64,000 nt of DNA from Pseudorhodoferax aquiterrae (lineage in GTDB: Bacteria; Pseudomonadota; Gammaproteobacteria; Burkholderiales; Burkholderiaceae_C): assembly GCF_014652235.1 (NCBI RefSeq), contig NZ_BMYK01000002.1:496708-560707 (forward strand), written 5' to 3'. Below the pieces are notes generated by a model that did not search any database, was not told the origin of the DNA, and worked only from the letters and a program-made list of their open reading frames with translations. Each line of letters begins with the position of its first letter. The stretch's first letter is position 1. Shown here one piece after another: positions 38,247-49,001 of this stretch. The position numbers were made by a program, and so were the translations under genes.

Positions 38247-39593
38247 TCACTCCTCGTCGAACAGGCATTGGCCATTGCTGGCGATCACGCGCGCATACCA
38301 GGCACCGCTGTCCTTGAGCGTGCGCCGCTGGTTGCGGTAGTCCACGTGCACGAGGCCGAAGCGCTTGGAATAGCCGTGCGCCCACTCCAGGTTGTCCAGC
38401 AGCGACCAGGCGTAGTAGCCGCGCAGGTCGCAGCCCTCGGCGATGGCCCGGTGCAGCACGCGCAGGTGCTGGCGCAGGTAGTCCGTGCGCAGCGCGTCGT
38501 GCACCGCCCCACCCTGCGCCACCGGCGGGTCGTCGAAGGCCGCGCCGTTCTCGGTGATGTAGACGGGCGGGTTGCCGTAGCGCGTGCGCACCCAGTTCAG
38601 CGTGTCCAGCAGACCCTGGGGGAACACCTCCCAGCCGGTCTCCGTGTAGGTGGCGCCGCGCTGCACGGGCCGCTCCACCGGCAGCGGAAAGCGGCCCGCA
38701 TCGTCGCGCACCACGTTGCGCGTGTAGTAGTTGATGCCCAGGAAGTCGATCGGGGTCCGGATGAGGTCCAGGTCCGACGCCGGAAACGCCGGCCAGGCCG
38801 CGCCGAACATGCGGACCAGCACCGCGTCGTAGCGGCCGCGGAACACCGGGTCCATGAAGTGCCGGTTCATGTAGGCATGGGCGCGGCGCGTGGCGACCCG
38901 GTCCTGCGGCGCATCGGAGGCCGGGTATTTGGGTTCCAGGTTCACAACCAGGCCGATGCGGTGCGCGCCGCTGGCCCGGTAGGCCTGCACCGCCTTGCCG
39001 TGGGCGCGCAGCAGGTTGTGCGCCACGATGGGCGCTTCGAACAGGTTGCGGTGCCCGGGCGCGAGCGCGCCCGAGAGGTAGCCGCCATCCATCACGACCC
39101 AGGGCTCGTTGAGCGTGGTCCACATCTTCACGCGGCCGTCCAGGCGCCGGAACACCAGATCGGCGTATTCGGCGAACCAGTCGGCGCTGTCGCGGTTGAG
39201 CCAGCCGCCGCGGTCGTCCAGGGCCGCCGGCAGGTCCCAGTGGTACAGCGTGGCGTTGGGGGCGATGCCGGCCTCGAGCAACTGGTCGACCAGGCGTTCG
39301 TAGAAGTCCAGGCCGGCGCTGTTCGCGGTGCCCGTGCCCTGCGGCAGCACGCGGCCCCAGGCGATGCTGAAGCGGTAGCTCTGCAAGCCCAGCCGCCGCA
39401 TCAGCGCGATGTCCTCGGGCCAGCGGCGGTAGTGGTCGCAGGCCACATCGCCCGTGTCGCCGCCGTGCACGAGGCCCGGCGTGTGGCAGAAGCGGTGCCA
39501 GATCGAGGCCCCGGCTCCATCGGCCAGGGGGGAACCCTCGATCTGGTAGGCGGCCGTCGCCGCGCCCCACAGGAAACCGTCTGGGAATGCCAT
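38247..39593 (-). CDS. GH1 beta-glucosidase
   Basis: A 448-residue retaining glycosidase with no signal peptide. It begins MAFPDGFLWGAATAAYQIEG, has the acid/base Glu163 in TTLNEPW and the nucleophile Glu348 in YITENG, and the aglycone-site Trp pair in AWSLLDNLEWAHGY. Length is standard. First gene of the operon. It would split sophorose or short beta-glucosides left after phosphorolysis in the cytoplasm. In Listeria the equivalent locus uses a GH3 enzyme, so GH1 is a substitution if the reading is right. Confidence 0.93.
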   Translation of the reverse strand: MAFPDGFLWGAATAAYQIEGSPLADGAGASIWHRFCHTPGLVHGGDTGDVACDHYRRWPEDIALMRRLGLQSYRFSIAWGRVLPQGTGTANSAGLDFYERLVDQLLEAGIAPNATLYHWDLPAALDDRGGWLNRDSADWFAEYADLVFRRLDGRVKMWTTLNEPWVVMDGGYLSGALAPGHRNLFEAPIVAHNLLRAHGKAVQAYRASGAHRIGLVVNLEPKYPASDAPQDRVATRRAHAYMNRHFMDPVFRGRYDAVLVRMFGAAWPAFPASDLDLIRTPIDFLGINYYTRNVVRDDAGRFPLPVERPVQRGATYTETGWEVFPQGLLDTLNWVRTRYGNPPVYITENGAAFDDPPVAQGGAVHDALRTDYLRQHLRVLHRAIAEGCDLRGYYAWSLLDNLEWAHGYSKRFGLVHVDYRNQRRTLKDSGAWYARVIASNGQCLFDEE

Positions 39594-39845
39594 GCCATCC
39601 ACCCGTTCTACAGATGCCCATCCAGCCTGCACGCCCCAGGACATGCCGACCTTCCGCTTGCGTCGCCTTCGGGCCCGGCCCGCCGGCACCGGCAGCCCCA
39701 TGGTGGCGGTCGGGCCGTCGACCTGACAAGCCCTTCCGCCTGAACGGTTGGCAGTCGAACGACAAACGGTGCCCGCGAGTGTGCGCCGCCCTCCCGCGCT
39801 GCGCCATGGTCGTAAACACTGCCTCCGGCCGGCCTGGGACGGGCG

Positions 39846-39861
39846 ACAAGTTACAACTTGT
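39846..39861. promoter_or_regulatory. Inverted repeat, candidate operator of the beta-glucan operon
   Basis: ACAAGTTACAACTTGT: 7-bp arms ACAAGTT and AACTTGT around a 2-base centre. It lies in the AT-rich stretch about 255 bases upstream of the GH1 start. Dyads of this size are typical of LacI- or GntR-type sites. No regulator of those families is in the window. Confidence 0.4.
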
Positions 39862-39888
39862 TAGTACTGCAGGAATGCCATATAAAGC

Positions 39889-39903
39889 TCGAACTTCGTT
39901 CGA
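39889..39903. promoter_or_regulatory. Second inverted repeat upstream of the beta-glucan operon
   Basis: TCGAAC-TTC-GTTCGA, 6-bp arms with a 3-base centre, 27 bases from the other dyad. A TATATG/TTTATA-like box on the minus strand lies between the two dyads, so both could flank a promoter. Confidence 0.35.
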
Positions 39904-40009
39904 TTCCATGTGCTAATCCGCGCTTGAAGCGCTCCGGCCAAGCCGTCGACGGAGTCCGCACCGTCCAATGGCCCCACAGGCCGCATGCCCGCGACCGGGC
40001 TGGAGACAC

Positions 40010-43066
<3,057 letters not shown>

Positions 43067-43131
43067 CGACGGCAGAGCGGCCCGCCCGGCCACGTAACAT
43101 CCGGCCGCCTCACCGATTCCCAAGGAGCTCC

Positions 43132-44106
43132 ATGCCGTCCAAGCCTTTCACCCGCCGCCGGCTGGTCCAGTTCGCACTGGCCGCCTGCGCAGCCGCCCCC
43201 GCCTTCGCCCAGCCGCTGGACGGCGGCCCGCTGCGCATCGTCGTAGGCTACCCGCCCGGCGGCGCGACCGACCGCGTGGCCCGCATCGTCGGCGACAAGC
43301 TGGCCAGCAAGCTGGGCGTGCCCGTGCTCGTGGAGAACAAGCCCGGCGCGGGCGGCCGCCTGGCGGCCCAGCAGGCCAAGGCCACGCCCGCGAACCAGAA
43401 CCTGCTGATGCTGGCCAACCCCGCTGTGATGGTGGTCGCACCGCTCGTGTTCAAGGACAACGGCTACGACGCCGAGCGCGACTTCGTGCCCGTCGCGCAC
43501 GTCAACGCCTACGAGTTCGGCCTCGCGGTGTCCACCGCCGTGCCGGTCAAGGAACTCTCGCACCTCTTGGCCTGGATGCGGGCCAACCCCAACCAGGCCA
43601 ACGTGGGCGTGCCGGCCACCGGCAGCCTGCCGCACTTCTTCGCGCTGATGCTGGGCGACAAGGCCAAGGTGCGCACCGAGGTCATCGGCTACAAGGGCTC
43701 GGCCCCGGCCATCACCGACCTGATCGGCGGCCAGCTGCCCATGGCCGTGGACACCTTCGACGTGCTGGTGCCGCAGCACGAGGCGGGCAAGCTGCGCGTG
43801 CTGGCCGTCTCCGGCACCAAACGCTCGGCCTTCGCGCCCGACGTGCCGACCTTCAAGGAGGCCGGGCTGGACCTCGCCGCGCTGGGCTGGAACACCTTCT
43901 TCGCACCCGCCACCATGCCGCCGGAGAAGGCCGCGCGGCTGGCCGCGGCGATCCACGAGGTCATGCAGGACCCGGACACGCAACGCAAGTTCACCGACAC
44001 GCGCATGCAGCCCGTGGTCGCCACGCAGGCGCAGACGGCCGCCATGCTCAAGGCCTACCGCGCGCAATGGGCGCCCGTGGTGCAGAAGTCGGGCTACCAG
44101 CCATGA
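43132..44106 (+). CDS. Bug/TctC-family periplasmic binding protein
   Basis: A 324-residue tripartite-tricarboxylate-type receptor. N-terminal RRRLV plus a hydrophobic stretch ending AFA-QP is a signal peptide, possibly Tat-routed. The core starts LRIVVGYPPGGATDRVARIV and has VLVENKPGAGGRLAA. An AAGGAG lies upstream. Only about 25% of positions resemble the Bug protein at 26.1 kb by eye. Stop overlaps the thioesterase ATG as ATGA, so the two are coupled. No TctAB genes nearby. Confidence 0.93.
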   Translation: MPSKPFTRRRLVQFALAACAAAPAFAQPLDGGPLRIVVGYPPGGATDRVARIVGDKLASKLGVPVLVENKPGAGGRLAAQQAKATPANQNLLMLANPAVMVVAPLVFKDNGYDAERDFVPVAHVNAYEFGLAVSTAVPVKELSHLLAWMRANPNQANVGVPATGSLPHFFALMLGDKAKVRTEVIGYKGSAPAITDLIGGQLPMAVDTFDVLVPQHEAGKLRVLAVSGTKRSAFAPDVPTFKEAGLDLAALGWNTFFAPATMPPEKAARLAAAIHEVMQDPDTQRKFTDTRMQPVVATQAQTAAMLKAYRAQWAPVVQKSGYQP

Positions 44107-44534
44107 GCGCTGCCGCAGCGCGCAGCGTCGTGCACAGCGTGCGCGTGGAGTTCGGCGACTGCGATCCGGCGCGCATCGTCTGGTTTCCGAACTACTTTCG
44201 CTGGATCGACGCGGCCGGCCACCATTTCTTCGTCAGCTGCGGCATGCCGCCCTGGCACGAACTGGAGAAGGCGCGCGGCATCCTGGGCACGCCCATCGTC
44301 GACACGCACGCGCGCTTCGTCGCCACGGCCAGCTATGGCGACCGGTTGGACATCGCGGTGCAGGTGGCCGAGTGGCGGCGCAGCAGCTTCGTGATGCGCC
44401 ACCGCGTCACGCGCGGCGAGACGCTCATCATGGAATGCGACGAGGTGCGCATCTTCGCAGCGCACCGCGAAGACCATGCACCCGGCATCCGGGCCGTGCC
44501 GATCCCGGAGGATCTGCGCGCCCTGTGCAGCTGA
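44103..44534 (+). CDS. Acyl-CoA thioesterase, 4-hydroxybenzoyl-CoA thioesterase type
   Basis: A 143-residue hotdog-fold enzyme. The catalytic Asp21 sits in FGDCDPARIVWFPNYFRW, and CGMPPW, GTPIVDTHARFVATASYGD and EWRRSSFVMRH follow the same order as in the Pseudomonas 4-hydroxybenzoyl-CoA thioesterase (compared from memory). An aryl-CoA substrate is therefore likely. Coupled by ATGA to the Bug gene and followed by an SDR gene 82 bases downstream, suggesting a small aromatic-acid pathway. Confidence 0.88.
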   Translation: MSAAAARSVVHSVRVEFGDCDPARIVWFPNYFRWIDAAGHHFFVSCGMPPWHELEKARGILGTPIVDTHARFVATASYGDRLDIAVQVAEWRRSSFVMRHRVTRGETLIMECDEVRIFAAHREDHAPGIRAVPIPEDLRALCS

Positions 44535-44616
44535 AGCCGCCGCAGCGTCACCTGCGTTCCACCCCCCGCGCCCGCGCCGGTGCATGCTTCGCCGGTCCAA
44601 CCCAAGGAGACAAGGC

Positions 44617-45381
44617 ATGTCACTGTTTTCGCTGTCTGGCCAGGTGGCCATCGTCACGGGCTCCTCGCGCGGCATCGGCCGCGCCATCGCCGAGCGCATG
44701 GCCGAACATGGCGCCCGGGTGGTCATCTCCTCGCGCAAGGCCGAGGCCTGCGAGGAAGTGGCCGCCGCGATCTGCCGCGCCCACGGCGATGGCGCGGCCA
44801 TCGCCATCCCGGCCAACATCTCCTCCAAGGACGAATTGCGCCACCTGGTGGAGGAGACGGCGCGCCGGCTCGGCCCGGTGGATGCGCTGGTCTGCAACGC
44901 AGCCAGCAACCCTTACTACGGGCCCATGGCCGGCATCGAGGACGCGCAATTCCGCAAGATCCTCGAGAACAACGTGATCGCCAACCACTGGCTGATCGGC
45001 TTCGCCGCGCCGGCCATGCTGGAGCGCCGACGCGGCAGCATCACCATCGTCTCGTCGATCGGTGGGCTGCGCGGCTCGCCCATCATCGGCGCCTACTGCA
45101 TCTCCAAGGCCGCCGACATGCAGCTCGCGCGCAACCTCGCCGTCGAGTTCGGGCCGCACAACGTGCGCGTCAACTGCATCGCGCCCGGCCTCATCAAGAC
45201 CGACTTCGCGCGGGCGCTGTGGGAGGACGAGGAATTGCTCTCCAGGCGCACGGCCACCACGCCCCTGCGCCGCATCGGCGAGCCCGACGAGATCGCCGGC
45301 GCAGCGGTGTTCCTGGCTTCTCAGGCGGGTGCGTTCATGACGGGGCAAAACCTCGTCATCGATGGCGGCGTGACGATCTGA
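44617..45381 (+). CDS. Short-chain dehydrogenase/reductase
   Basis: A 254-residue Rossmann oxidoreductase. NAD(P)-binding TGSSRGIG near residue 16, NAA near 94, catalytic Ser in VSSIGG and the Tyr160-x3-Lys164 pair in AYCISKAA. C-terminus LVIDGGVTI is typical. An AAGGAG precedes the ATG. The substrate is unknown; related enzymes act on 3-hydroxyacyl-CoA or hydroxy-steroid-like ligands. Its stop abuts the convergent tetR stop with no gap. Confidence 0.92.
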   Translation: MSLFSLSGQVAIVTGSSRGIGRAIAERMAEHGARVVISSRKAEACEEVAAAICRAHGDGAAIAIPANISSKDELRHLVEETARRLGPVDALVCNAASNPYYGPMAGIEDAQFRKILENNVIANHWLIGFAAPAMLERRRGSITIVSSIGGLRGSPIIGAYCISKAADMQLARNLAVEFGPHNVRVNCIAPGLIKTDFARALWEDEELLSRRTATTPLRRIGEPDEIAGAAVFLASQAGAFMTGQNLVIDGGVTI

Positions 45382-45993
45382 TCAACGCACAGCCAGACCG
45401 CCCAAACTCTCCAGTACACCGCGCACCTGCGCCAGCACGGCGTCGGCCTCGGCACGGTCGGCCTTGGCCATGCCGCGCGAGATCGCCATCGCGCCGACCA
45501 GGGCGGCCACCACGGTGCTGGCCAGCGCCTCGCGCTCTGCGGGCGCGGTGTCCTCGGGCAGGGTCGCCGCGACGCCTGCGCGCAACGCCATGAACGCATC
45601 GGCGTAGCTGCGGCTCACGGCCTCGCCCTGGCGTGCGGTTTCGCAGGCCGTGGAGACCAAGGGGCAGCCCTTGGCCATGTCGTCGCGCACCTTGCGGCTC
45701 AGGTAGCGGTCCAGGTAGGTCGCGAAGCTGCGCTGCGGCGCCGCACCGGCCAGCCCGGGCCGCGTGCTCTGCGTGACCTGCGCATAGCCCTGCTGGAAGG
45801 CGTGCGCGAAGGCCTGGGCCGCGAGATCCTGCTTGTCCGTGAAATGCTTGTACAGCGCGCCGTGCGTGAGCCCGGCCTGGCGGCACACGTCGGCCACGCC
45901 CACGCCGTCGATGCCATGCTGCTTGAACAGCTGGCCCGCGGCTTCGAGCAGGGCCAGCCGGTTCTGCTGCGCCTGTTCCTTGGTCACCTTCAT
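45382..45993 (-). CDS. TetR-family transcriptional regulator
   Basis: A 203-residue repressor-type protein. Helix-turn-helix at about residues 8-52 (LLEAAGQLFKQHGIDGVGVADV, AGLTHGALYKHFTDKQDLAA), then an all-helical ligand domain (GCPLVSTACE near 95). The ATG at 45993 has AGAGGA upstream; an ATG seven codons earlier lacks one. It diverges from an MFS transporter gene, the usual place for a repressor of an exporter. Confidence 0.93.
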   Translation of the reverse strand: MKVTKEQAQQNRLALLEAAGQLFKQHGIDGVGVADVCRQAGLTHGALYKHFTDKQDLAAQAFAHAFQQGYAQVTQSTRPGLAGAAPQRSFATYLDRYLSRKVRDDMAKGCPLVSTACETARQGEAVSRSYADAFMALRAGVAATLPEDTAPAEREALASTVVAALVGAMAISRGMAKADRAEADAVLAQVRGVLESLGGLAVR

Positions 45994-46007
45994 CGCATTC
46001 CTCTGCG

Positions 46008-46037
46008 TTGACATTTTTTGATTGCAGTCATTATCAT
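46008..46037 (+). promoter_or_regulatory. Promoter of the MFS gene with an internal dyad, candidate TetR operator
   Basis: A perfect -35 TTGACA (46008-46013) and a TATCAT -10 (46032-46037) are 18 bases apart, about 35 bases upstream of the MFS start. Between them lies TGATTGCAGTCA (46019-46030), a dyad with one mismatch pair. A site between -35 and -10 is a common repressor position. The region is AT-rich in a GC-rich setting. Confidence 0.6.
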
Positions 46038-46072
46038 TGAAACCTTCGCCACCGCCAAAACCCACACACACC

Positions 46073-47365
46073 ATGCTGGCCCACCGTCTCGCCGCGCTGC
46101 TGCAGCGCCGTGGCATCCACTACGCCTGGGCCATTGCGGCCCTCACCTTCCTCGCCATGCTCACGACCTCGGCGGCGCTCGGCCTGCCCGGCGCGCTGAT
46201 GCAGCCGCTCTCCCGGGAGTTCGGCTGGAGCACGACCGAGCTCTCCTCCGTCTTCGCCACGCGCTTCGCGCTGTACGGGCTGCTGGGGCCGTTCGCGGCC
46301 GTGGTGCTGCTGCGCTACGGCGTCTCGCGCGTGGTGGCCTTCGCGGCCGCCGTGATCGCCAGCACGCTGGTGCTGGGCCTGTTCATGCACACGCTGGGCG
46401 AAGCCTTCGTGCTCTGGGGCCTGGTGCTGGGCATCGGCACCGGGCTCACGGCCATGGTGCTGGGCGCCATGGTGGCCAACCGCTGGTTCGTGCAGCGCAA
46501 GGGCCTGGTCATGGGCCTCCTGGCCGGCAGCAGCGCCACGGGCCAGCTGCTGTTCCTGCCGCTGGCGGCCTGGCTCATCGAGCAGCACGGCTGGCGCTGG
46601 GCGCTGCTGCCCGTGGTCGCGGCCGCGGCGCTGGTGTTCGTGGCGGTGCTGCTGTTCATGCGCGACAACCCGGCCCAGCTGGGCCTGGCCGCCTACGGGG
46701 CCGACCCGGCCGCCGCGCCGGCCCAAGCCGCGCCGCGGGCCGACTGGAAGCTGCCGTTCCGGACCCTGGCCAGCGCCGCACGCGTGCCGGCCTTCTGGGT
46801 GCTGGCCGGCACCTTCTTCATCTGCGGCCTCAGCACCAACGGCTTGGTGCAGACGCACTTCATTTCGCTGTGCGGCGACTACGGACTGGGTCCTGTGCCC
46901 GCCGCCTCGGTGCTGGCGATGATGGGCATCTTCGACCTGATCGGCACCACGCTGTCGGGCTGGCTGTCGGACCGCTACGACAGCCGCAAGCTGCTGTTCT
47001 GGTACTACGGGCTGCGCGGGCTGTCGCTGTTCTGGCTGCCGTATTCGGAGTTCACGATCGCCGGCCTGTCGCTGTTCGCCGTGTTCTACGGGCTGGACTG
47101 GATCGCCACCGTGCCGCCCACGGTCAAGCTCGCGGCGGCCGAGTTCGGCCCGGAACGTGCGGCGCTGGTGTTCGGCTGGGTGTTCGCCGCGCACCAGCTC
47201 GGCGCGGCCGTGGCGGCCTACGGCGCGGGGCTGTCGCGCTCGGTGCTGGCCTCGTACACGCCGGCCCTGTTCACGGCCGGCGCCGCCTGCCTGGTGGCCG
47301 CGGCGGCCGTGCTGCTGGTGCGCGCGCGCACGGTGGCGCCAGCGCTGGCGCCCAGCCGGCCCTGA
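46073..47365 (+). CDS. Major facilitator superfamily transporter
   Basis: A 430-residue protein with about 12 hydrophobic helices. The segment GWSTTELSSVFATRFALYGLLG and the loop-2/3 region LLRYGVSRV resemble monocarboxylate/oxalate-formate-type MFS members. A central cytoplasmic loop rich in Ala/Pro (residues about 210-230) splits two six-helix halves; LSDRYDSRKLL is the second-half equivalent of the loop motif. Cargo unknown; control by the divergent TetR protein is likely. Confidence 0.9.
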   Translation: MLAHRLAALLQRRGIHYAWAIAALTFLAMLTTSAALGLPGALMQPLSREFGWSTTELSSVFATRFALYGLLGPFAAVVLLRYGVSRVVAFAAAVIASTLVLGLFMHTLGEAFVLWGLVLGIGTGLTAMVLGAMVANRWFVQRKGLVMGLLAGSSATGQLLFLPLAAWLIEQHGWRWALLPVVAAAALVFVAVLLFMRDNPAQLGLAAYGADPAAAPAQAAPRADWKLPFRTLASAARVPAFWVLAGTFFICGLSTNGLVQTHFISLCGDYGLGPVPAASVLAMMGIFDLIGTTLSGWLSDRYDSRKLLFWYYGLRGLSLFWLPYSEFTIAGLSLFAVFYGLDWIATVPPTVKLAAAEFGPERAALVFGWVFAAHQLGAAVAAYGAGLSRSVLASYTPALFTAGAACLVAAAAVLLVRARTVAPALAPSRP

Positions 47366-47368
47366 ACC

Positions 47369-48487
47369 ATGGCGCGCACCTGGCTGGCCGCGGCAGGCCT
47401 GCTCGCGGCGCTGGCCGCGCAGGCCGTGCCACGCACGCCGGCCACCGACCCCGGCGTGCCCTGCGACCGCCAGGCCCAGCCCGCCGGCTGCCTGCTGCGC
47501 CTGGCGCTGCCGCAGGATGGCGGGCAGCTGCCCTACTACGTCTCGCAGCCACCCGGCGCCACGGCGCCGGACACGGCCCTGCTCGTCATGCACGGCTACC
47601 CGCGCGATGCGGCGCACAGCTTCAACGCCGGCCTCGCCGCCGTGCAGGCCGCCGGTCTGCAGGGCCGCGTGCTGGTCGTGGCGCCGCTGTTCCAGGTCGC
47701 ATCCGCCGAGGCGCAGCGCTGCCACACCCCGGGCGAGCCGCCGGCCCAGCCCGGTGATGCGCTGTGGCGCTGCGGCAGCTGGCTGGCGGGCGAGGCCTCC
47801 GACGGACCGCGACCCGTCACCTCCTTCTCCGCGCTGGACGCACTCGTGGCCGCTCTTGCACACCAATGGCCCGGCCTGCGTCAGATTACGCTCGCGGGCT
47901 TTTCGGCCGGCGCGCAGCTGCTGCAGCACCACGTGGCCTTCGCAGCCGAAGCGCCAGGCGGCGTGCGGCTGCGCCATGTGATCGCCGACCCCGGCACCTG
48001 GCTCTACTTCGACCCGGTGCGACCGCAGCCGCAGCAAGGCGGCCAACCGGTCGCCGATCCCTCGGCCTGCGGGCCGGCGGCCGCCTACCCGGGCCGTTGC
48101 GCGCTGGTGCTGCAGGCGCCCGACCCGTCGGCCTGCCCGCGCTACGACCGCTGGAAGTACGGCGTGGCCGACCTGCCGGCGCGGCTGGGCGACGCGGCGG
48201 CGGCCCGCGCACGCTACCGCGCGGCCGAGGTGGCCTACCTGGCCGGCGCACTGGACAGCGGCCCCGGCCCCGGCAATGCCGACAAGGTGCTGGACCATGG
48301 CTGCGCCGCCCAGCTGCAGGGCGCGTACCGTCTGCAGCGCGCGCAAGGCTATGCGGCCTACGAAGCCCAGCTGCTGCGGCCGCCGCAGCCCAGGCCGCTG
48401 CAGGTGGTGCCGGGGTGCCGGCACGACGTGGCCTGCGTGCTGCCTTCGGCCGCGGCACGGCCGCATCTGTTTCCCGGCGTGCGCTGA
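47369..48487 (+). CDS. Secreted alpha/beta hydrolase
   Basis: A 372-residue exported protein: signal peptide to about residue 19 (AQA). The nucleophile elbow is GFSAG with Ser179, preceded by the oxyanion-region HGYPRDAAHSF near residue 75. A candidate acid lies in the ADPGTW/DPV region, and His in CRHDVACVL near the C-terminus could complete a triad. Six or more cysteines suggest disulfides. It begins three bases after the MFS stop and is likely co-transcribed. Substrate not identifiable. Confidence 0.75.
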   Translation: MARTWLAAAGLLAALAAQAVPRTPATDPGVPCDRQAQPAGCLLRLALPQDGGQLPYYVSQPPGATAPDTALLVMHGYPRDAAHSFNAGLAAVQAAGLQGRVLVVAPLFQVASAEAQRCHTPGEPPAQPGDALWRCGSWLAGEASDGPRPVTSFSALDALVAALAHQWPGLRQITLAGFSAGAQLLQHHVAFAAEAPGGVRLRHVIADPGTWLYFDPVRPQPQQGGQPVADPSACGPAAAYPGRCALVLQAPDPSACPRYDRWKYGVADLPARLGDAAAARARYRAAEVAYLAGALDSGPGPGNADKVLDHGCAAQLQGAYRLQRAQGYAAYEAQLLRPPQPRPLQVVPGCRHDVACVLPSAAARPHLFPGVR

Positions 48488-48516
48488 GAAGCTGTGGGCG
48501 AATCCCTCACGGCCAC

Positions 48517-48571
48517 GCGAGGCCCCGTGAAAGCCGGCCTCCATGGTCAGCGTCGCGCCCTGGGGCCTCGC
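48517..48571. terminator. Inverted repeat between convergent genes
   Basis: Ten-base arms GCGAGGCCCC (48517-48526) and GGGGCCTCGC (48562-48571) with a 35-base loop, in the 150-base gap between the hydrolase (plus) and the flagellar-rod-like gene (minus). It may act as a two-way terminator. There is no T-run. Confidence 0.4.
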
Positions 48572-48637
48572 CCTTCGGGCCGGGGCACGCCAATCTGCAG
48601 GTGGATCTGCAGCAGGCGGCCGCGTAGACCCGCCCGT

Positions 48638-48940
48638 TCAGGCGTGGATGTCGAGCAGCGCGCCGGCCATGCGATCAGCGGTGCGGAACACGGTGGCATT
48701 GGCCACGAAGGCGTTCTTCGCCGCCAGCTGGTCGACCACCTCGGACTCCAGCGACACGCCGACCGCCCCGGCGCGCCGCGTCGCGGCGTCCACGCCCCCG
48801 GCCTCGCTGCGCGCCTGTTGCACCACCTCCAGGCGCGTGAAACCGGCGGTCTGCAGGTTGGCGACGTTGTGCGCGGACGCTTGCAGGCGCTGCCGGGCGG
48901 CCTGCATGCCACTGGAAGCGATGGAGGTGATCGGGGCCAT
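48638..48940 (-). CDS. Orphan flagellar basal-body rod-like small protein
   Basis: A 100-residue protein resembling only the N- and C-terminal segments of flagellar rod/hook proteins: SGMQAARQRLQASAHNVANL near residue 9, matching the SANNIAN-type motif, and a C-terminal helical heptad region with ALLDIHA. The middle domain of FlgB/FlgC/FlgF is missing. No flagellar genes are nearby. Start is uncertain: ATG at 48940 lacks a clear Shine-Dalgarno, and in-frame ATGs upstream add 6-11 residues. Confidence 0.7.
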   Translation of the reverse strand: MAPITSIASSGMQAARQRLQASAHNVANLQTAGFTRLEVVQQARSEAGGVDAATRRAGAVGVSLESEVVDQLAAKNAFVANATVFRTADRMAGALLDIHA

Positions 48941-49001
48941 GGGCCGGATTGGGCCATTCATTCGCCCGTTCATAAAGCGAATAGTCGACATGATTCGCGA
49001 G

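Larger units (their letters stand above)
39594..40009. other. Divergent intergenic region between the beta-glucan operon and the hybrid kinase
   Basis: This 416-base gap is the only one above 300 bases. The 39.60-39.84 kb part is GC-rich with no convincing gene; its open frames look like chance. The 39.84-39.92 kb part is clearly more AT-rich than its surroundings, contains TATAAA-like sequence and two inverted repeats (listed separately), and is the likely promoter and control region for the minus-strand operon. The kinase start has TGGAGA just upstream. Confidence 0.6.

Noticed and set aside
39587-39916. Open frames in the gap upstream of the GH1 gene
   Set aside because: Arg/Pro-rich composition, no ribosome-binding site and no family resemblance; the region looks like a control region instead.
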